The position numbers and the translations under genes were made by a program. Below, piece after piece: positions 24,248-31,809 of a stretch of DNA of 37,270 nt. The stretch comes from a virus, in IMG/VR virus record IMGVR_UViG_3300042691_033785, positions 1-37,270 of that record. One strand, given 5' to 3'. A model generated the notes under the pieces. That model worked only from the letters and a program-made list of their open reading frames with translations, made no database searches and was not told where the DNA came from. Position 1 is the first letter of the stretch, and every line of letters begins with the position of its first letter.

Positions 24248-24251
24248 TATA
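24244..24251 (+). promoter_or_regulatory. Degenerate late promoter-like GTAATATA
   Basis: Spacing to the ATG at 24257 is five bases, as for the leaderless genes, but the octamer departs from xxTAAATA. It overlaps the upstream stop codon. Confidence 0.25.
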
Positions 24252-24256
24252 TTTAC

Positions 24257-24838
24257 ATGCTTATAGGATTAGTAGGATTAATTGGATCTGGCAAAGACAC
24301 AGTAGCAGAATTCTTGGTTAAAGAACACGAATTTCAAAGAGACAGTTTTGCAAAATCATTAAAAGATGCTGTCAGTGCAATATTTGGATGGGATAGAGAA
24401 TTATTAGAAGGAGCCACACAAGAGAGCAGAATGTGGAGAGAAAGAATTGATCCTTATTGGAGTAATAAACTTGATAAAGCAGTAACACCAAGATATATTC
24501 TACAATATTGGGGCACCGAAGTTATGCGAGGACATTTTCATGACAGTATTTGGATAGACTCATTCACTGCTCGTTATAAAGGCGGAAAAATAGTACTCAG
24601 CGACACAAGATTTATCAATGAGATAGAAACTATTAGAGCATTAAAAGGCCGAGTTGTGCTGGTTAGACGAGGACCTATACCCACACAAAAAGAAATGCAA
24701 GAGAGAGCTGTGCATCAAAGCGAATGGGATTGGATAGGACAAAGATTTGATTATGAGATAGATAATTCAGGCAATTTAGAAGATTTAAAAATAAAAGTGG
24801 ATCATATGATTAAGCATCTACTTCAAGATCCCCAATAG
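24257..24838 (+). CDS. 1: Deoxynucleoside monophosphate kinase, T4 gp1-like (193 aa)
   Basis: A P-loop kinase: Walker A GLIGSGKDT at residues 7-15, with the GKD-T variant found in T4 gp1 (RSGKDT). Other matching parts are FAKSLKDAVSAIFGW, the ILQYWGTEVMRGHFHDSIW segment (T4: LMQALGTDLIVNNF), IVLSDTRFINE (T4: YIVPDTRQDHE) and DYEIDNSGNLEDLKIKV (T4: LVITNDGSLEELFSKI). The enzyme phosphorylates dNMPs to dNDPs for phage DNA synthesis in the cytoplasm. Slightly shorter than T4 gp1 (241). A nucleotide-metabolism gene inside the structural region is a common feature of T4-like gene 1. It overlaps the convergent HNH gene by 29 bases. Confidence 0.88.
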   Translation: MLIGLVGLIGSGKDTVAEFLVKEHEFQRDSFAKSLKDAVSAIFGWDRELLEGATQESRMWRERIDPYWSNKLDKAVTPRYILQYWGTEVMRGHFHDSIWIDSFTARYKGGKIVLSDTRFINEIETIRALKGRVVLVRRGPIPTQKEMQERAVHQSEWDWIGQRFDYEIDNSGNLEDLKIKVDHMIKHLLQDPQ

Positions 24839-25160
24839 ACCATCCTAAATCTTGCGTGCTTTTTAAACGCTGACAATTGGCACAGATAGTTTTTAAGTTA
24901 TAAACTGATGTGTTGTTTCTATTGCCATCCACATGAAACACATCCATTTGTTGCTCGTTCACTGCTTTGAATCCACACAACTCACAGCGTGTTTTTTTAC
25001 GATAGCCAGATTGGAACCAACGAGCAGGACCATTGGTTTTTAAATTCTTACTTTTGCGTATGCAAGTGTCGCACTGACTACGCCAATAGATTTTAGTGCC
25101 CTTACGATAGCCATATGCTCTGGGCTTGGATTTACAAGTGTTACACAAGGGTCGTTTCAT
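24810..25160 (-). CDS. HNH-type endonuclease with two zinc-binding cysteine sets (116 aa)
   Basis: Start chosen at 25160 (MKRPLCNTCKSKPRAYGYRK); upstream in-frame ATG would include the promoter-like CGTAAATA. Cysteines occur as CxxC pairs: C6/C9 with C30/C33 and C59/C62 with C93/C96. The HNH region reads D73-V-F-H76-V-D-G-N-R-N-N, then YNL with N88, then CANCQ. Compared with the usual family pattern (DVHH...N...NCH), the first histidine of the HH pair is F and the last is Q, so catalysis may be weakened. Such free-standing genes in marine T4-like phages often behave as mobile homing nucleases. It lies between the dNMP kinase and gp18, antisense to both. Confidence 0.75.
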   Translation of the reverse strand: MKRPLCNTCKSKPRAYGYRKGTKIYWRSQCDTCIRKSKNLKTNGPARWFQSGYRKKTRCELCGFKAVNEQQMDVFHVDGNRNNTSVYNLKTICANCQRLKSTQDLGWSIGDLEVDA

Positions 25161-25165
25161 ATGTG

Positions 25166-25173
25166 TATTTACG
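25166..25173 (-). promoter_or_regulatory. Late promoter octamer CGTAAATA, HNH gene
   Basis: Predicted +1 is the A of the ATG at 25160. First two bases differ from consensus. Confidence 0.45.
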
Positions 25174-25228
25174 TGCCCTATATAGGCACCAAAATTGTCA
25201 ATATAACGCCGCAAAAACCGTGCAGAAC

Positions 25229-25236
25229 AATAAATA
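25229..25236 (+). promoter_or_regulatory. Late promoter octamer AATAAATA, gp18
   Basis: Predicted +1 at 25242, 25-base leader holding AAGGAG (25253-25258). Confidence 0.7.
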
Positions 25237-25266
25237 CATCAGTTATACTTGCAAGGAGAACTAAAA

Positions 25267-28200
25267 ATGGCATTAACATCACCAGGCGTAGAAGTTACAG
25301 TAATAAACGAGAGTTTCTATGTACCATCAGATGCGGGAACAACACCACTAATAATTGTTGCTGCAGCACAAGACAAATTAAACGGCGCAGGATCAGCCGT
25401 AGCATCAGGCACTAAAACTGCTAATGCAAATTCAGTATATTTGATCTCTTCTCAGAGAGAATTAACAGAGACTTTTGGAGATCCAAAATTCTACACAGAT
25501 TCAGGAAACAATTCTTTGAATGGTTATGAGCTAAACGAATACGGCTTGCAAGCAGCTTATTCATTCTTAGGTATTGCTAACAGAGCTTTTATATTAAGAG
25601 CAAATATCAATCTTTCACAATTGATTGGTAGTGCAACTGCTCCATCAGCTGCTCCAACCAACGGCAGTTATTGGTTTGATTTATCATCAAACGTTCCAGG
25701 AATATTTGAGTGGTCATCAACAGATCAAACATTCACTGCTATCGATCCAATCTACATCACATCAACTAGCGATCTAGTTGGAGGTGTGTCTACAGGAACA
25801 CCAAAAACAGCAATTGGTTCACAAGGTGATTATGCAATCAATACAACAAACAATGCAAATAAAATTTATTACAAGAATAGTTCTAATGCTTGGGTACAAG
25901 TAGGAACTGCTTCTTGGTCAGGTGGAACTAAACTATTCCAAATATCTGCACACTCAAGCAGACCAGAATGGAAGACAGCAGAAAACAATGCTCCAACTGG
26001 ATCTGTGTGGTTTAAGACAACCACTCCAAATTCAGGAGCAGACATTATTATTAAAAAATATAATTCCAGCACAAGTGCTTGGTCAGTGGTAGATGCTCCA
26101 CTGTATGCTAACAACCACTCAGCGATCTATGGTATAGATCCTGTAAATGGTGGAACTGGTATATCAGCAGGAACACTTTACACACAATACAACGCAGCAG
26201 AGCAATCAACTTTAGGTGCTTTTGACACTACTCCTAAACTGGCTGACTTTACAGTTTTCAAATACGAAGGTGGTGTTACATCAATCACTTCTAAAAACAC
26301 AACTCCATCTTTCACTAATGGGCATGAAATTAAAATTCAAGAATCACTAAAAGCTCAATCTGCTCTAGACACAGCAAAAACTGTAACTCTAGGTGGAACT
26401 GGTGCTGATGATTTTGTTGCAGCAATTAGCGCAGCAGGATTTACAAATATTTCTGCAACTAAACTTTCAACTGGTGCTATTAAAATTACTCATGCACTAG
26501 GTGGAGAATTTAGAATGTGGAACGTTTCTTCAGGCACAGCTCTAGCTGATGCAGGATTTGGAACATCTAATGCACACGATTATGGTTCTTACACAGCAAA
26601 CTCTGCAACCAAAGTGGACAATTTATATGTTGCTCCAGCTGGTTACACAGAAGATTCTACACAACCAGCAGTGGTTGTTGCTACAAATTGGAAACGTTTA
26701 AGCTACACAGCTTCAACATCAGAGCCAAGCAACGAACCAAGCAACGGAACTTTATGGTACAACACTAATTTAGAAGCTGATATCATGGTTCACAATGGAA
26801 CTGCATGGAAAGGTTATGTACAAGTTTATGCTACAACTGATCCAAATGGTCCGCAATTTTCATCAACTAAACCTACCACACAATCAGATGGTACTGCTCT
26901 AGTTGCAAATGATTTATGGATTGATACTTCAGATTTAGAAAACTATCCAAAAATCTATAGATACGATACAACATTAACAGATGGTGCTGATTTCGTATTA
27001 CTTGATAACACAGATCAAACTACAGAAACTGGTATAGTTTTTGCAGATGCTAGATGGCAAACTGACACTGACAAAGATGATTCATTATCATCTGGTGGAG
27101 CAGGAACAGCAAGTTCAATTAAAGCTCTTTTAAGTGATGACTTTGTGGATCCAGATTGTCCAGATCCAGCTCTATATCCAAAATCAATCTTGTTATTCAA
27201 CACAAGAAGATCAGGATACAATGTTAAAGAATATAGAAACAGCTACGTAACTACAGCCACATATCCAGGTTCTGGATCATCAGGCAAAGGTAACATTAGA
27301 TACGGCAACGAATCAGTATCTGGTTACTATCCAGACAGATGGGTAACTAAAAATGCTAATAACGATAACGGATCTGGCACTTTTGGTAGAAAAGCTGTGA
27401 GAAAAGTAATTGTTCAACAATTAAAATCAGAAATTGATACTAATCAAGCAATCAGAGAAGATCAAAGAGGATTTAACATTATAGCATGTCCAGGATATCC
27501 TGAAGTAATTGCTAACTTGGTTAATCTTAATACCGACAGAAACAACACATCTTTTGTTGTTGGAGATTCTCCAATGAGATTAGCAGGCACATCAACAGCT
27601 ATCACTAACTGGGCTAATAACTCAGCAGGTGCTACTGATAACGGAGACGAAGGTCTTGTTACTTCAAGTGATTATCTTGGTGTGTTTTATCCATCAGGAA
27701 GAACCACAGACAACACTGGTAACACAATCGTTGTTCCACCAAGTCACATGATGCTAAGAGTATTAGCTAACAATGACAACGTGGCATTCCCATGGTTTGC
27801 TCCAGCTGGTACAAGAAGAGGTATCGTTGACAATGCAACCTCAGTAGGATACATTGACAGTGCTACAGGAGAATTTGAACAGATTGCTTTAACTGAATCT
27901 ATTAGAGACAGTATGCATTCTGCAAAAGTAAATCCAATTACATTCTTCTCAGGAACAGGAATATTGAACTTTGGTAACTTAACTAAAACTTCTGAAAGTT
28001 CAGCTCTAGATAGAATTAACGTTTCAAGATTAACTGTTTATCTAAGAACACAATTAGACAAGATAGCTAAACCGTTTATATTTGAACCAAATGATTCTTT
28101 AACAAGAAATGAAATCAAAGCAGCTATCGAATCATTCTTGTTAGAACTAGTAGGTCAAAGAGCATTATATGACTTCTTAGTGGTGTGTGATGAAACAAAT

Positions 28201-28332
28201 AACACTGCTACAAGGATCGACAGAAATGAACTGTATGTTGACATAGCAATTGAGCCTGTGAAATCAGTTGAGTTTATCTACATACCTTTAAGAATTAAAA
28301 ACACAGGAGAAATAGCTAACTTGGGAGTTTAA
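25267..28332 (+). CDS. 18: Tail sheath protein gp18-like with large insertion (1021 aa)
   Basis: The ATG at 25267 follows AAGGAG by 8 bases and gives MALTSPGVEVTVINES, the standard sheath N-terminus. The core is recognisable at both ends: residues about 1-125 (RELTETFGDP, GLQAAYSFLGIANRAFILRA) and from about 720 to the end (PWFAPAGTRRGIVDNA, VNPITFFSGTGILNFG, NVSRLTVYLRTQLDKIAKPF, FEPNDSLTRNEIKAAIESFL). The sheath contracts to drive the tube into the host. T4 gp18 has 659 residues; the surplus of about 360 lies in the middle. It includes repeated 'G-x-(L/Y/V)W-(F/Y)' modules (NGSYWFDLSS, TGSVWFKTTT, NGTLWYNTN, ANDLWIDTSD), each followed by a Y/W strand such as HNGTAWKGY. These probably form surface-exposed beta domains (inference). 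gp19 follows by 28 bases. Confidence 0.93.
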   Translation: MALTSPGVEVTVINESFYVPSDAGTTPLIIVAAAQDKLNGAGSAVASGTKTANANSVYLISSQRELTETFGDPKFYTDSGNNSLNGYELNEYGLQAAYSFLGIANRAFILRANINLSQLIGSATAPSAAPTNGSYWFDLSSNVPGIFEWSSTDQTFTAIDPIYITSTSDLVGGVSTGTPKTAIGSQGDYAINTTNNANKIYYKNSSNAWVQVGTASWSGGTKLFQISAHSSRPEWKTAENNAPTGSVWFKTTTPNSGADIIIKKYNSSTSAWSVVDAPLYANNHSAIYGIDPVNGGTGISAGTLYTQYNAAEQSTLGAFDTTPKLADFTVFKYEGGVTSITSKNTTPSFTNGHEIKIQESLKAQSALDTAKTVTLGGTGADDFVAAISAAGFTNISATKLSTGAIKITHALGGEFRMWNVSSGTALADAGFGTSNAHDYGSYTANSATKVDNLYVAPAGYTEDSTQPAVVVATNWKRLSYTASTSEPSNEPSNGTLWYNTNLEADIMVHNGTAWKGYVQVYATTDPNGPQFSSTKPTTQSDGTALVANDLWIDTSDLENYPKIYRYDTTLTDGADFVLLDNTDQTTETGIVFADARWQTDTDKDDSLSSGGAGTASSIKALLSDDFVDPDCPDPALYPKSILLFNTRRSGYNVKEYRNSYVTTATYPGSGSSGKGNIRYGNESVSGYYPDRWVTKNANNDNGSGTFGRKAVRKVIVQQLKSEIDTNQAIREDQRGFNIIACPGYPEVIANLVNLNTDRNNTSFVVGDSPMRLAGTSTAITNWANNSAGATDNGDEGLVTSSDYLGVFYPSGRTTDNTGNTIVVPPSHMMLRVLANNDNVAFPWFAPAGTRRGIVDNATSVGYIDSATGEFEQIALTESIRDSMHSAKVNPITFFSGTGILNFGNLTKTSESSALDRINVSRLTVYLRTQLDKIAKPFIFEPNDSLTRNEIKAAIESFLLELVGQRALYDFLVVCDETNNTATRIDRNELYVDIAIEPVKSVEFIYIPLRIKNTGEIANLGV

Positions 28333-28337
28333 TACCC

Positions 28338-28345
28338 GGTAAATA
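28338..28345 (+). promoter_or_regulatory. Possible late promoter octamer GGTAAATA, gp19
   Basis: Predicted +1 at 28351 would cut into the AAAGGA ribosome site (28348-28352), so gp19 may rely on read-through from gp18 or a start shifted upstream. Confidence 0.35.
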
Positions 28346-28360
28346 AAAAGGAACAAAAAT

Positions 28361-28987
28361 ATGGCAATCTCAACATTAAGTAAATTTACAGTACCATTAG
28401 CAAACGATCAGAGTTCAGCATCTCAAGGTTTATTGATGCCAAAACTTCAGTATCGTTTTAGAGTAGTTCTTGAAAACTTCGGTGTATCAACTCCAAGATC
28501 AGAATTAACTAAACAAGTTATTGATGTTACCCGACCTAATTTAACTTTTGATGATGTAACACTAGATGTTTACAACTCAAGAATTTATATGGCTGGAAAA
28601 CACACATGGGAAGCTATCACATTAAATTTAAGAGACGATGTTAATAATTCAGTTTCTAAATTAGTTGGTGAACAAGTTCAGAAACAATTTGATTTCTTTG
28701 AACAATCATCTGCTGCTTCAGGAATTGATTACAAATTCACTACTAGAATTGAAATGCTAGATGGTGGTAATGGCGCAACAGCACCAGGTGTATTAGAAAC
28801 TTGGGAACTTTACGGCTCTTACGTACAATCAGTAAACTACAACACATTGGCTTATGCTACATCTGATCCAGTTACAATCACTTTATCAATCAGATATGAC
28901 AACGCAGTACAAACTCCTCAAGGCACAGGAATTGGCACAGCATTGACAAGAACTATAGGTTCATTAGCAACAGGCGGCGGTATATAA
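28361..28987 (+). CDS. 19: Tail tube protein gp19-like (208 aa)
   Basis: A 208-residue tube monomer. LQYRFRVVLENFG, LTKQVIDVTRPNLTFDDVTL, YNSRIYMAGKHTWEAITLNL and LETWELYGSYVQSVNYNTLA match the gp19 fold shared with Hcp and other tube proteins. In the virion, hexamers stack to form the inner tube through which DNA passes; the sheath gp18 wraps around it, in line with the adjacent gene. A purine-rich AAAGGA (28348-28352) lies 8 bases before the ATG. A strong terminator after the gene ends the gp18-gp19 unit. Length is close to T4 gp19 (163) with extra C-terminal residues ending GSLATGGGI. Confidence 0.92.
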   Translation: MAISTLSKFTVPLANDQSSASQGLLMPKLQYRFRVVLENFGVSTPRSELTKQVIDVTRPNLTFDDVTLDVYNSRIYMAGKHTWEAITLNLRDDVNNSVSKLVGEQVQKQFDFFEQSSAASGIDYKFTTRIEMLDGGNGATAPGVLETWELYGSYVQSVNYNTLAYATSDPVTITLSIRYDNAVQTPQGTGIGTALTRTIGSLATGGGI

Positions 28988-29012
28988 TTTTACATTTCGT
29001 TTATAGCAAAAG

Positions 29013-29037
29013 AAGCGCCTTTAACGGCGCTTTTTTT
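29013..29037 (+). terminator. Rho-independent terminator after gp19
   Basis: AAGCGCC, loop TTTAAC, GGCGCTT with a run of seven T. It lies 25 bases after gp19; a perfect late promoter starts six bases later. Confidence 0.92.
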
Positions 29038-29042
29038 GTGAC

Positions 29043-29050
29043 TATAAATA
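29043..29050 (+). promoter_or_regulatory. Late promoter octamer TATAAATA (perfect)
   Basis: Exact consensus. Predicted +1 at 29056 leaves a 1-base leader before ATG 29057. Because a terminator lies directly upstream, this promoter is needed for the genes that follow. Confidence 0.75.
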
Positions 29051-29056
29051 TAGAGT

Positions 29057-30457
29057 ATGCCAAGCATTAATAATTTCTTAAAAGGATTCTCAGACGGTCT
29101 TCCAGGATTGAAAGATTATCAACACGCCAGTCGTTTGTATCTTGATGATAATTTTAAATTAGCACCAAAAAATAAATTTCTTTTCCATGTGGTATTCGAT
29201 ATCGACAATACTGTTATATCAAGACCATTCACAGATGGCGAAAAATTAGAACTTAATATGTTGGTTAAAACTTGTCAGTTGCCAAAATATAATTTAAATT
29301 ATGAAGAAAAATTGCAATACAATAAAAAGACTTTCGTAGCCACTAGAATACAATACCAACCAGTTAATATATCATTCCATGATGATCAAGCTGACACTGT
29401 GAATGCTTTTTGGAAATCCTACTATGAGTATAACATCGCAGATTCCGTTACGCTGGGTGGGGCCAACAACACTGTTACAAGTTTTGGCAAAGATACCATG
29501 TACGAATCTGGTGAAGGAATTCCTAGACAGTTTGGTATGGATAATGCCAAAGCAAGAAAAAAACCATTGTTAAGAAGTATACAGATATTTGTATTACATA
29601 GAAAAAAATTTACATCATTTACTCTCGTTAATCCTGTAATAACATCATTCAGTCATGATGATCTAGATCAAGCCGATGGTGGCGGAATCATGAGTAATAC
29701 CATGCAAGTGATGTATGAAACTGTGTTATACAGAGTAGGCAATGTAAACAAAGCCGATCCTAGAGGATTCGCAACACTACATTATGATAATGAACCATCA
29801 CCTCTGAGCGTACTAGGCAGAGGAACAAATTCAATATTTGGTCCTGGAGGAATTGTTGATGGTGTGGGATCTGTAATCAGTGATGTAGCTAATAATAATA
29901 TTAGTTTAGGTACCATACTTACAGGTATCAATACCTATAACAATGCAAAAAAAGTCAAAGCCAAAGATGTTAAAGAAGAATTAAAAGGTATTTCAAAAAC
30001 AGGAATTCAAGAAATAGGCAAGAAGAGCGGTACAATAACCAATCCAGTGGGAAGTTTTTCTGTAGGCACAGCAGCAGTGGTAGCAGCAGTGGGAGTGACA
30101 TTGGCTGGAGCCAAAGGCAACGTTGATGACAAAAATAAAACCAGCAGAGTCATTAATAATCCTATCATTGATACACAAAATTATTTGAGTCCAACAGAAG
30201 CATTTAATTTATTACAAACCAATTTATCTGCAAGAGATAGAGTTGCTGCAAGTATATATTATCAACGTAATGGTTCTAGAAAAGGATTATCTATAGCACA
30301 GAGTGATGTTGAGTTTGCTTCCTCGTCTGTCTCTGTCAAAAACATTTATAGAAATCGAGCTCTTTCTGATATAACTAAATTAGTTAATGAAGGATATATT
30401 AAAATTAATAGAACCACTAACGAAGTTTCTATAATAGCAGAAAAGGCAGTATTATAA
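29057..30457 (+). CDS. Tube-fold tail structural protein, probably baseplate-tube connector (466 aa)
   Basis: Residues about 35-230 look like the tail-tube fold: KNKFLFHVVFDID, LNMLVKTCQLPKYNLNYEEK, YQPVNISFHDDQADTVNAFW, RSIQIFVLHRKKFTSFTLVN and SNTMQVMYETVLYRVG. This order (tube strand, 'CQLP', 'I.FHDD', then a strand pair) is reminiscent of T4 gp54 or gp48, which start the tube on the baseplate. The later half is different: a Gly/Asn-rich linker, a hydrophobic stretch near residues 336-352 (VGTAAVVAAVGVTLAGA) and a charged C-terminus. Exact T4 counterpart is uncertain. The stop overlaps the next ATG by one base. No Shine-Dalgarno is seen. Confidence 0.7.
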   Translation: MPSINNFLKGFSDGLPGLKDYQHASRLYLDDNFKLAPKNKFLFHVVFDIDNTVISRPFTDGEKLELNMLVKTCQLPKYNLNYEEKLQYNKKTFVATRIQYQPVNISFHDDQADTVNAFWKSYYEYNIADSVTLGGANNTVTSFGKDTMYESGEGIPRQFGMDNAKARKKPLLRSIQIFVLHRKKFTSFTLVNPVITSFSHDDLDQADGGGIMSNTMQVMYETVLYRVGNVNKADPRGFATLHYDNEPSPLSVLGRGTNSIFGPGGIVDGVGSVISDVANNNISLGTILTGINTYNNAKKVKAKDVKEELKGISKTGIQEIGKKSGTITNPVGSFSVGTAAVVAAVGVTLAGAKGNVDDKNKTSRVINNPIIDTQNYLSPTEAFNLLQTNLSARDRVAASIYYQRNGSRKGLSIAQSDVEFASSSVSVKNIYRNRALSDITKLVNEGYIKINRTTNEVSIIAEKAVL

Positions 30458-30834
30458 TGGCTGAATTTTATACGAATCTACCACAAAAAGACAGAGACAG
30501 TTTACAAAAAACTATAGATTCTTTGACTACAGAACAATATGTAGAACCATTTCAATTCAATGCCAACGATTATGATGCCACTGTAGCATTCTTTGTCAAA
30601 AGAGGATTTGATCGTCAACCTGCTGAAGAGACTGCCTACGTAATATTACAACAAGCAAAAATTGATTCTGTTCCAGTAATGGAAATTCTAGACACACTAG
30701 GCAAAGCTAATCCTGTGCAAATGAGTGAGTTGATAACAATTATTCTTAACACTAACAGATTTAAATCTAGCCGATTGGGTGTGAGAAAAAACAGAGATAG
30801 TAAAGACCTAGTTTCAAGAAATATTGTAGCCTAA
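30457..30834 (+). CDS. Conserved hypothetical protein (125 aa)
   Basis: A 125-residue helical protein (MAEFYTNLPQKDRDSLQKTI, FQFNANDYDATVAFFVKRGF, AYVILQQAKIDSVPVMEILD, ending NRFKSSRLGVRKNRDSKDLVS). From memory this pattern (KRGF, QAK, TLG, ILNxNR, SxLGxR) recurs between tail and terminase genes of marine T4-like phages; I cannot name a family. Start and stop both overlap the neighbouring genes by one base (TAATG, TAATG), so it is translated as part of the 29057-31268 operon. An assembly or tail-to-head joining role is suggested by place only. Confidence 0.75.
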   Translation: MAEFYTNLPQKDRDSLQKTIDSLTTEQYVEPFQFNANDYDATVAFFVKRGFDRQPAEETAYVILQQAKIDSVPVMEILDTLGKANPVQMSELITIILNTNRFKSSRLGVRKNRDSKDLVSRNIVA

Positions 30835-31268
30835 TGAAATTCGCTAGAGGAAAATTCATAATGAAGAATCCTGCCAAGTATGTGGGTTTAAAATCTCCAA
30901 CCTATAGGAGTGGCTGGGAACACTCATTCATGAGATTGTGTGATGAACATCCAAACGTTTATCAGTGGGCCAGCGAGTCTATACAGATACCTTATCGTCA
31001 TCCACTTACTGGAAAATATACAATTTATGTGCCAGATTTTTTTATAGTTTATATGGATAAGGATGGCAGTAAACATGCAGAATTAATAGAAGTAAAACCC
31101 ATGAATCAAATTACCATGGCACGTGCTGGTAAAAGTTCTGGTAGACAAACACAGGTTATTATTAATAGAGCCAAATGGGAAGCTGCTACTGCTTATGCTC
31201 GACAGAATCGTATTACTTTTCGAGTATTGAGTGAAGAACAATTATTCCATCAGGGCAATCGCAAGTAA
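30834..31268 (+). CDS. 4: Head completion protein gp4-like, nuclease fold (144 aa)
   Basis: A gp4-type head completion protein with a TnsA or PD-(D/E)XK-like core: GWEHSFMRLCDEHP with E29, YTIYVPDFF with D68, and LIEVKP with E86 and K88. T4 gp4 has matching RSSWEIKYFMWCDKNPAVIKW and IEIKP segments. In T4, gp4 (with gp50 and gp65 in older naming) is needed to finish packaged heads so tails can attach; the fold hints that it may trim or bind DNA ends. The catalytic residues appear intact. It overlaps the upstream gene by one base, and the stop codon forms part of the promoter of the small terminase gene. Confidence 0.85.
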   Translation: MKFARGKFIMKNPAKYVGLKSPTYRSGWEHSFMRLCDEHPNVYQWASESIQIPYRHPLTGKYTIYVPDFFIVYMDKDGSKHAELIEVKPMNQITMARAGKSSGRQTQVIINRAKWEAATAYARQNRITFRVLSEEQLFHQGNRK

Positions 31269-31271
31269 ATA
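31264..31271 (+). promoter_or_regulatory. Late promoter octamer AGTAAATA
   Basis: Contains the gp4 stop codon (TAA 31266-31268). Predicted +1 at 31277, 1-base leader to ATG 31278. Confidence 0.5.
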
Positions 31272-31277
31272 TCAAAC

Positions 31278-31799
31278 ATGACACGCAAGTTAGAAGAGAT
31301 ACTCAATTTACCAAATGTTAAAGAAGCATTCTCCAAAGTAGATGCCAAAGAGAAATCTCGAGAAGAAAAAGACAAACCCGCTATACCCAAGAATGTAGAT
31401 CCTCAGACTGCCAAAGCATTAGAAAAAACTTATCAAGAGTTTGATAAGATAGCAGCAGCATTGCCTCAGGTTAAAGGCTTAGGAGAATTGAGTGATTTAG
31501 AGTTGGATAAACTGGCTATGGAAGCAGAAGAAAGTTATAAAAATCTTATGGATTTGGGTATGAATGTGGACAGCAGATATTCAGGACGTATTTTTGAAGT
31601 TGCCAGCTCCATGTTACGCAATGCTATTGATGCAAAATCACAAAAAATTGACAAAAAACTACAGATGGTAGAATTACAACTTAAAAAACTTAAAATCGAT
31701 AAAAGCGGCTCAGACGACACTAGCGAACCGGTTGAAAGTGAAGGCATGATCATTAGCGATCGTAACGAGTTAATGAAGAAACTGCTCAAGAAAGACTAA
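31278..31799 (+). CDS. 16: Small terminase subunit gp16-like (173 aa)
   Basis: A 173-residue, mostly helical protein. The centre (NLMDLGMNVDSRYSGRIFEV, then SSMLRNAIDAKSQKIDKKLQ and QLKKLKID) follows the T4 gp16 pattern ([20 protein letters not shown], then LKLHKDM), the two-helix hairpin that oligomerises into a ring. A C-terminal DRNELMKKLLK resembles the PTELMDEI end of T4 gp16, which contacts gp17. Length agrees with T4 gp16 (164). The N-terminal region carries a charged KEKSREEKDKPA linker. It regulates the packaging motor and recognises DNA. Four genes separate it from gp17 start to start, unlike T4 where they are adjacent. Confidence 0.75.
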   Translation: MTRKLEEILNLPNVKEAFSKVDAKEKSREEKDKPAIPKNVDPQTAKALEKTYQEFDKIAAALPQVKGLGELSDLELDKLAMEAEESYKNLMDLGMNVDSRYSGRIFEVASSMLRNAIDAKSQKIDKKLQMVELQLKKLKIDKSGSDDTSEPVESEGMIISDRNELMKKLLKKD

Positions 31800-31802
31800 A
31801 TA
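31795..31802 (+). promoter_or_regulatory. Late promoter octamer ACTAAATA
   Basis: Contains the gp16 stop codon (TAA 31797-31799). Predicted +1 at 31808, 2-base leader to ATG 31810. Confidence 0.5.
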
Positions 31803-31809
31803 CTGCATT

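Noticed and set aside
24244-24251. A twelfth leaderless late promoter before the dNMP kinase
   Set aside because: The spacing fits but the core TAAATA is lost (TAATATA), so it was listed only as degenerate and not counted.
25161-25415. An 84-codon plus-strand frame across the gp18 leader
   Set aside because: It overlaps the HNH start and gp18 in another frame, is rich in Arg and Asn runs, and has no ribosome site.
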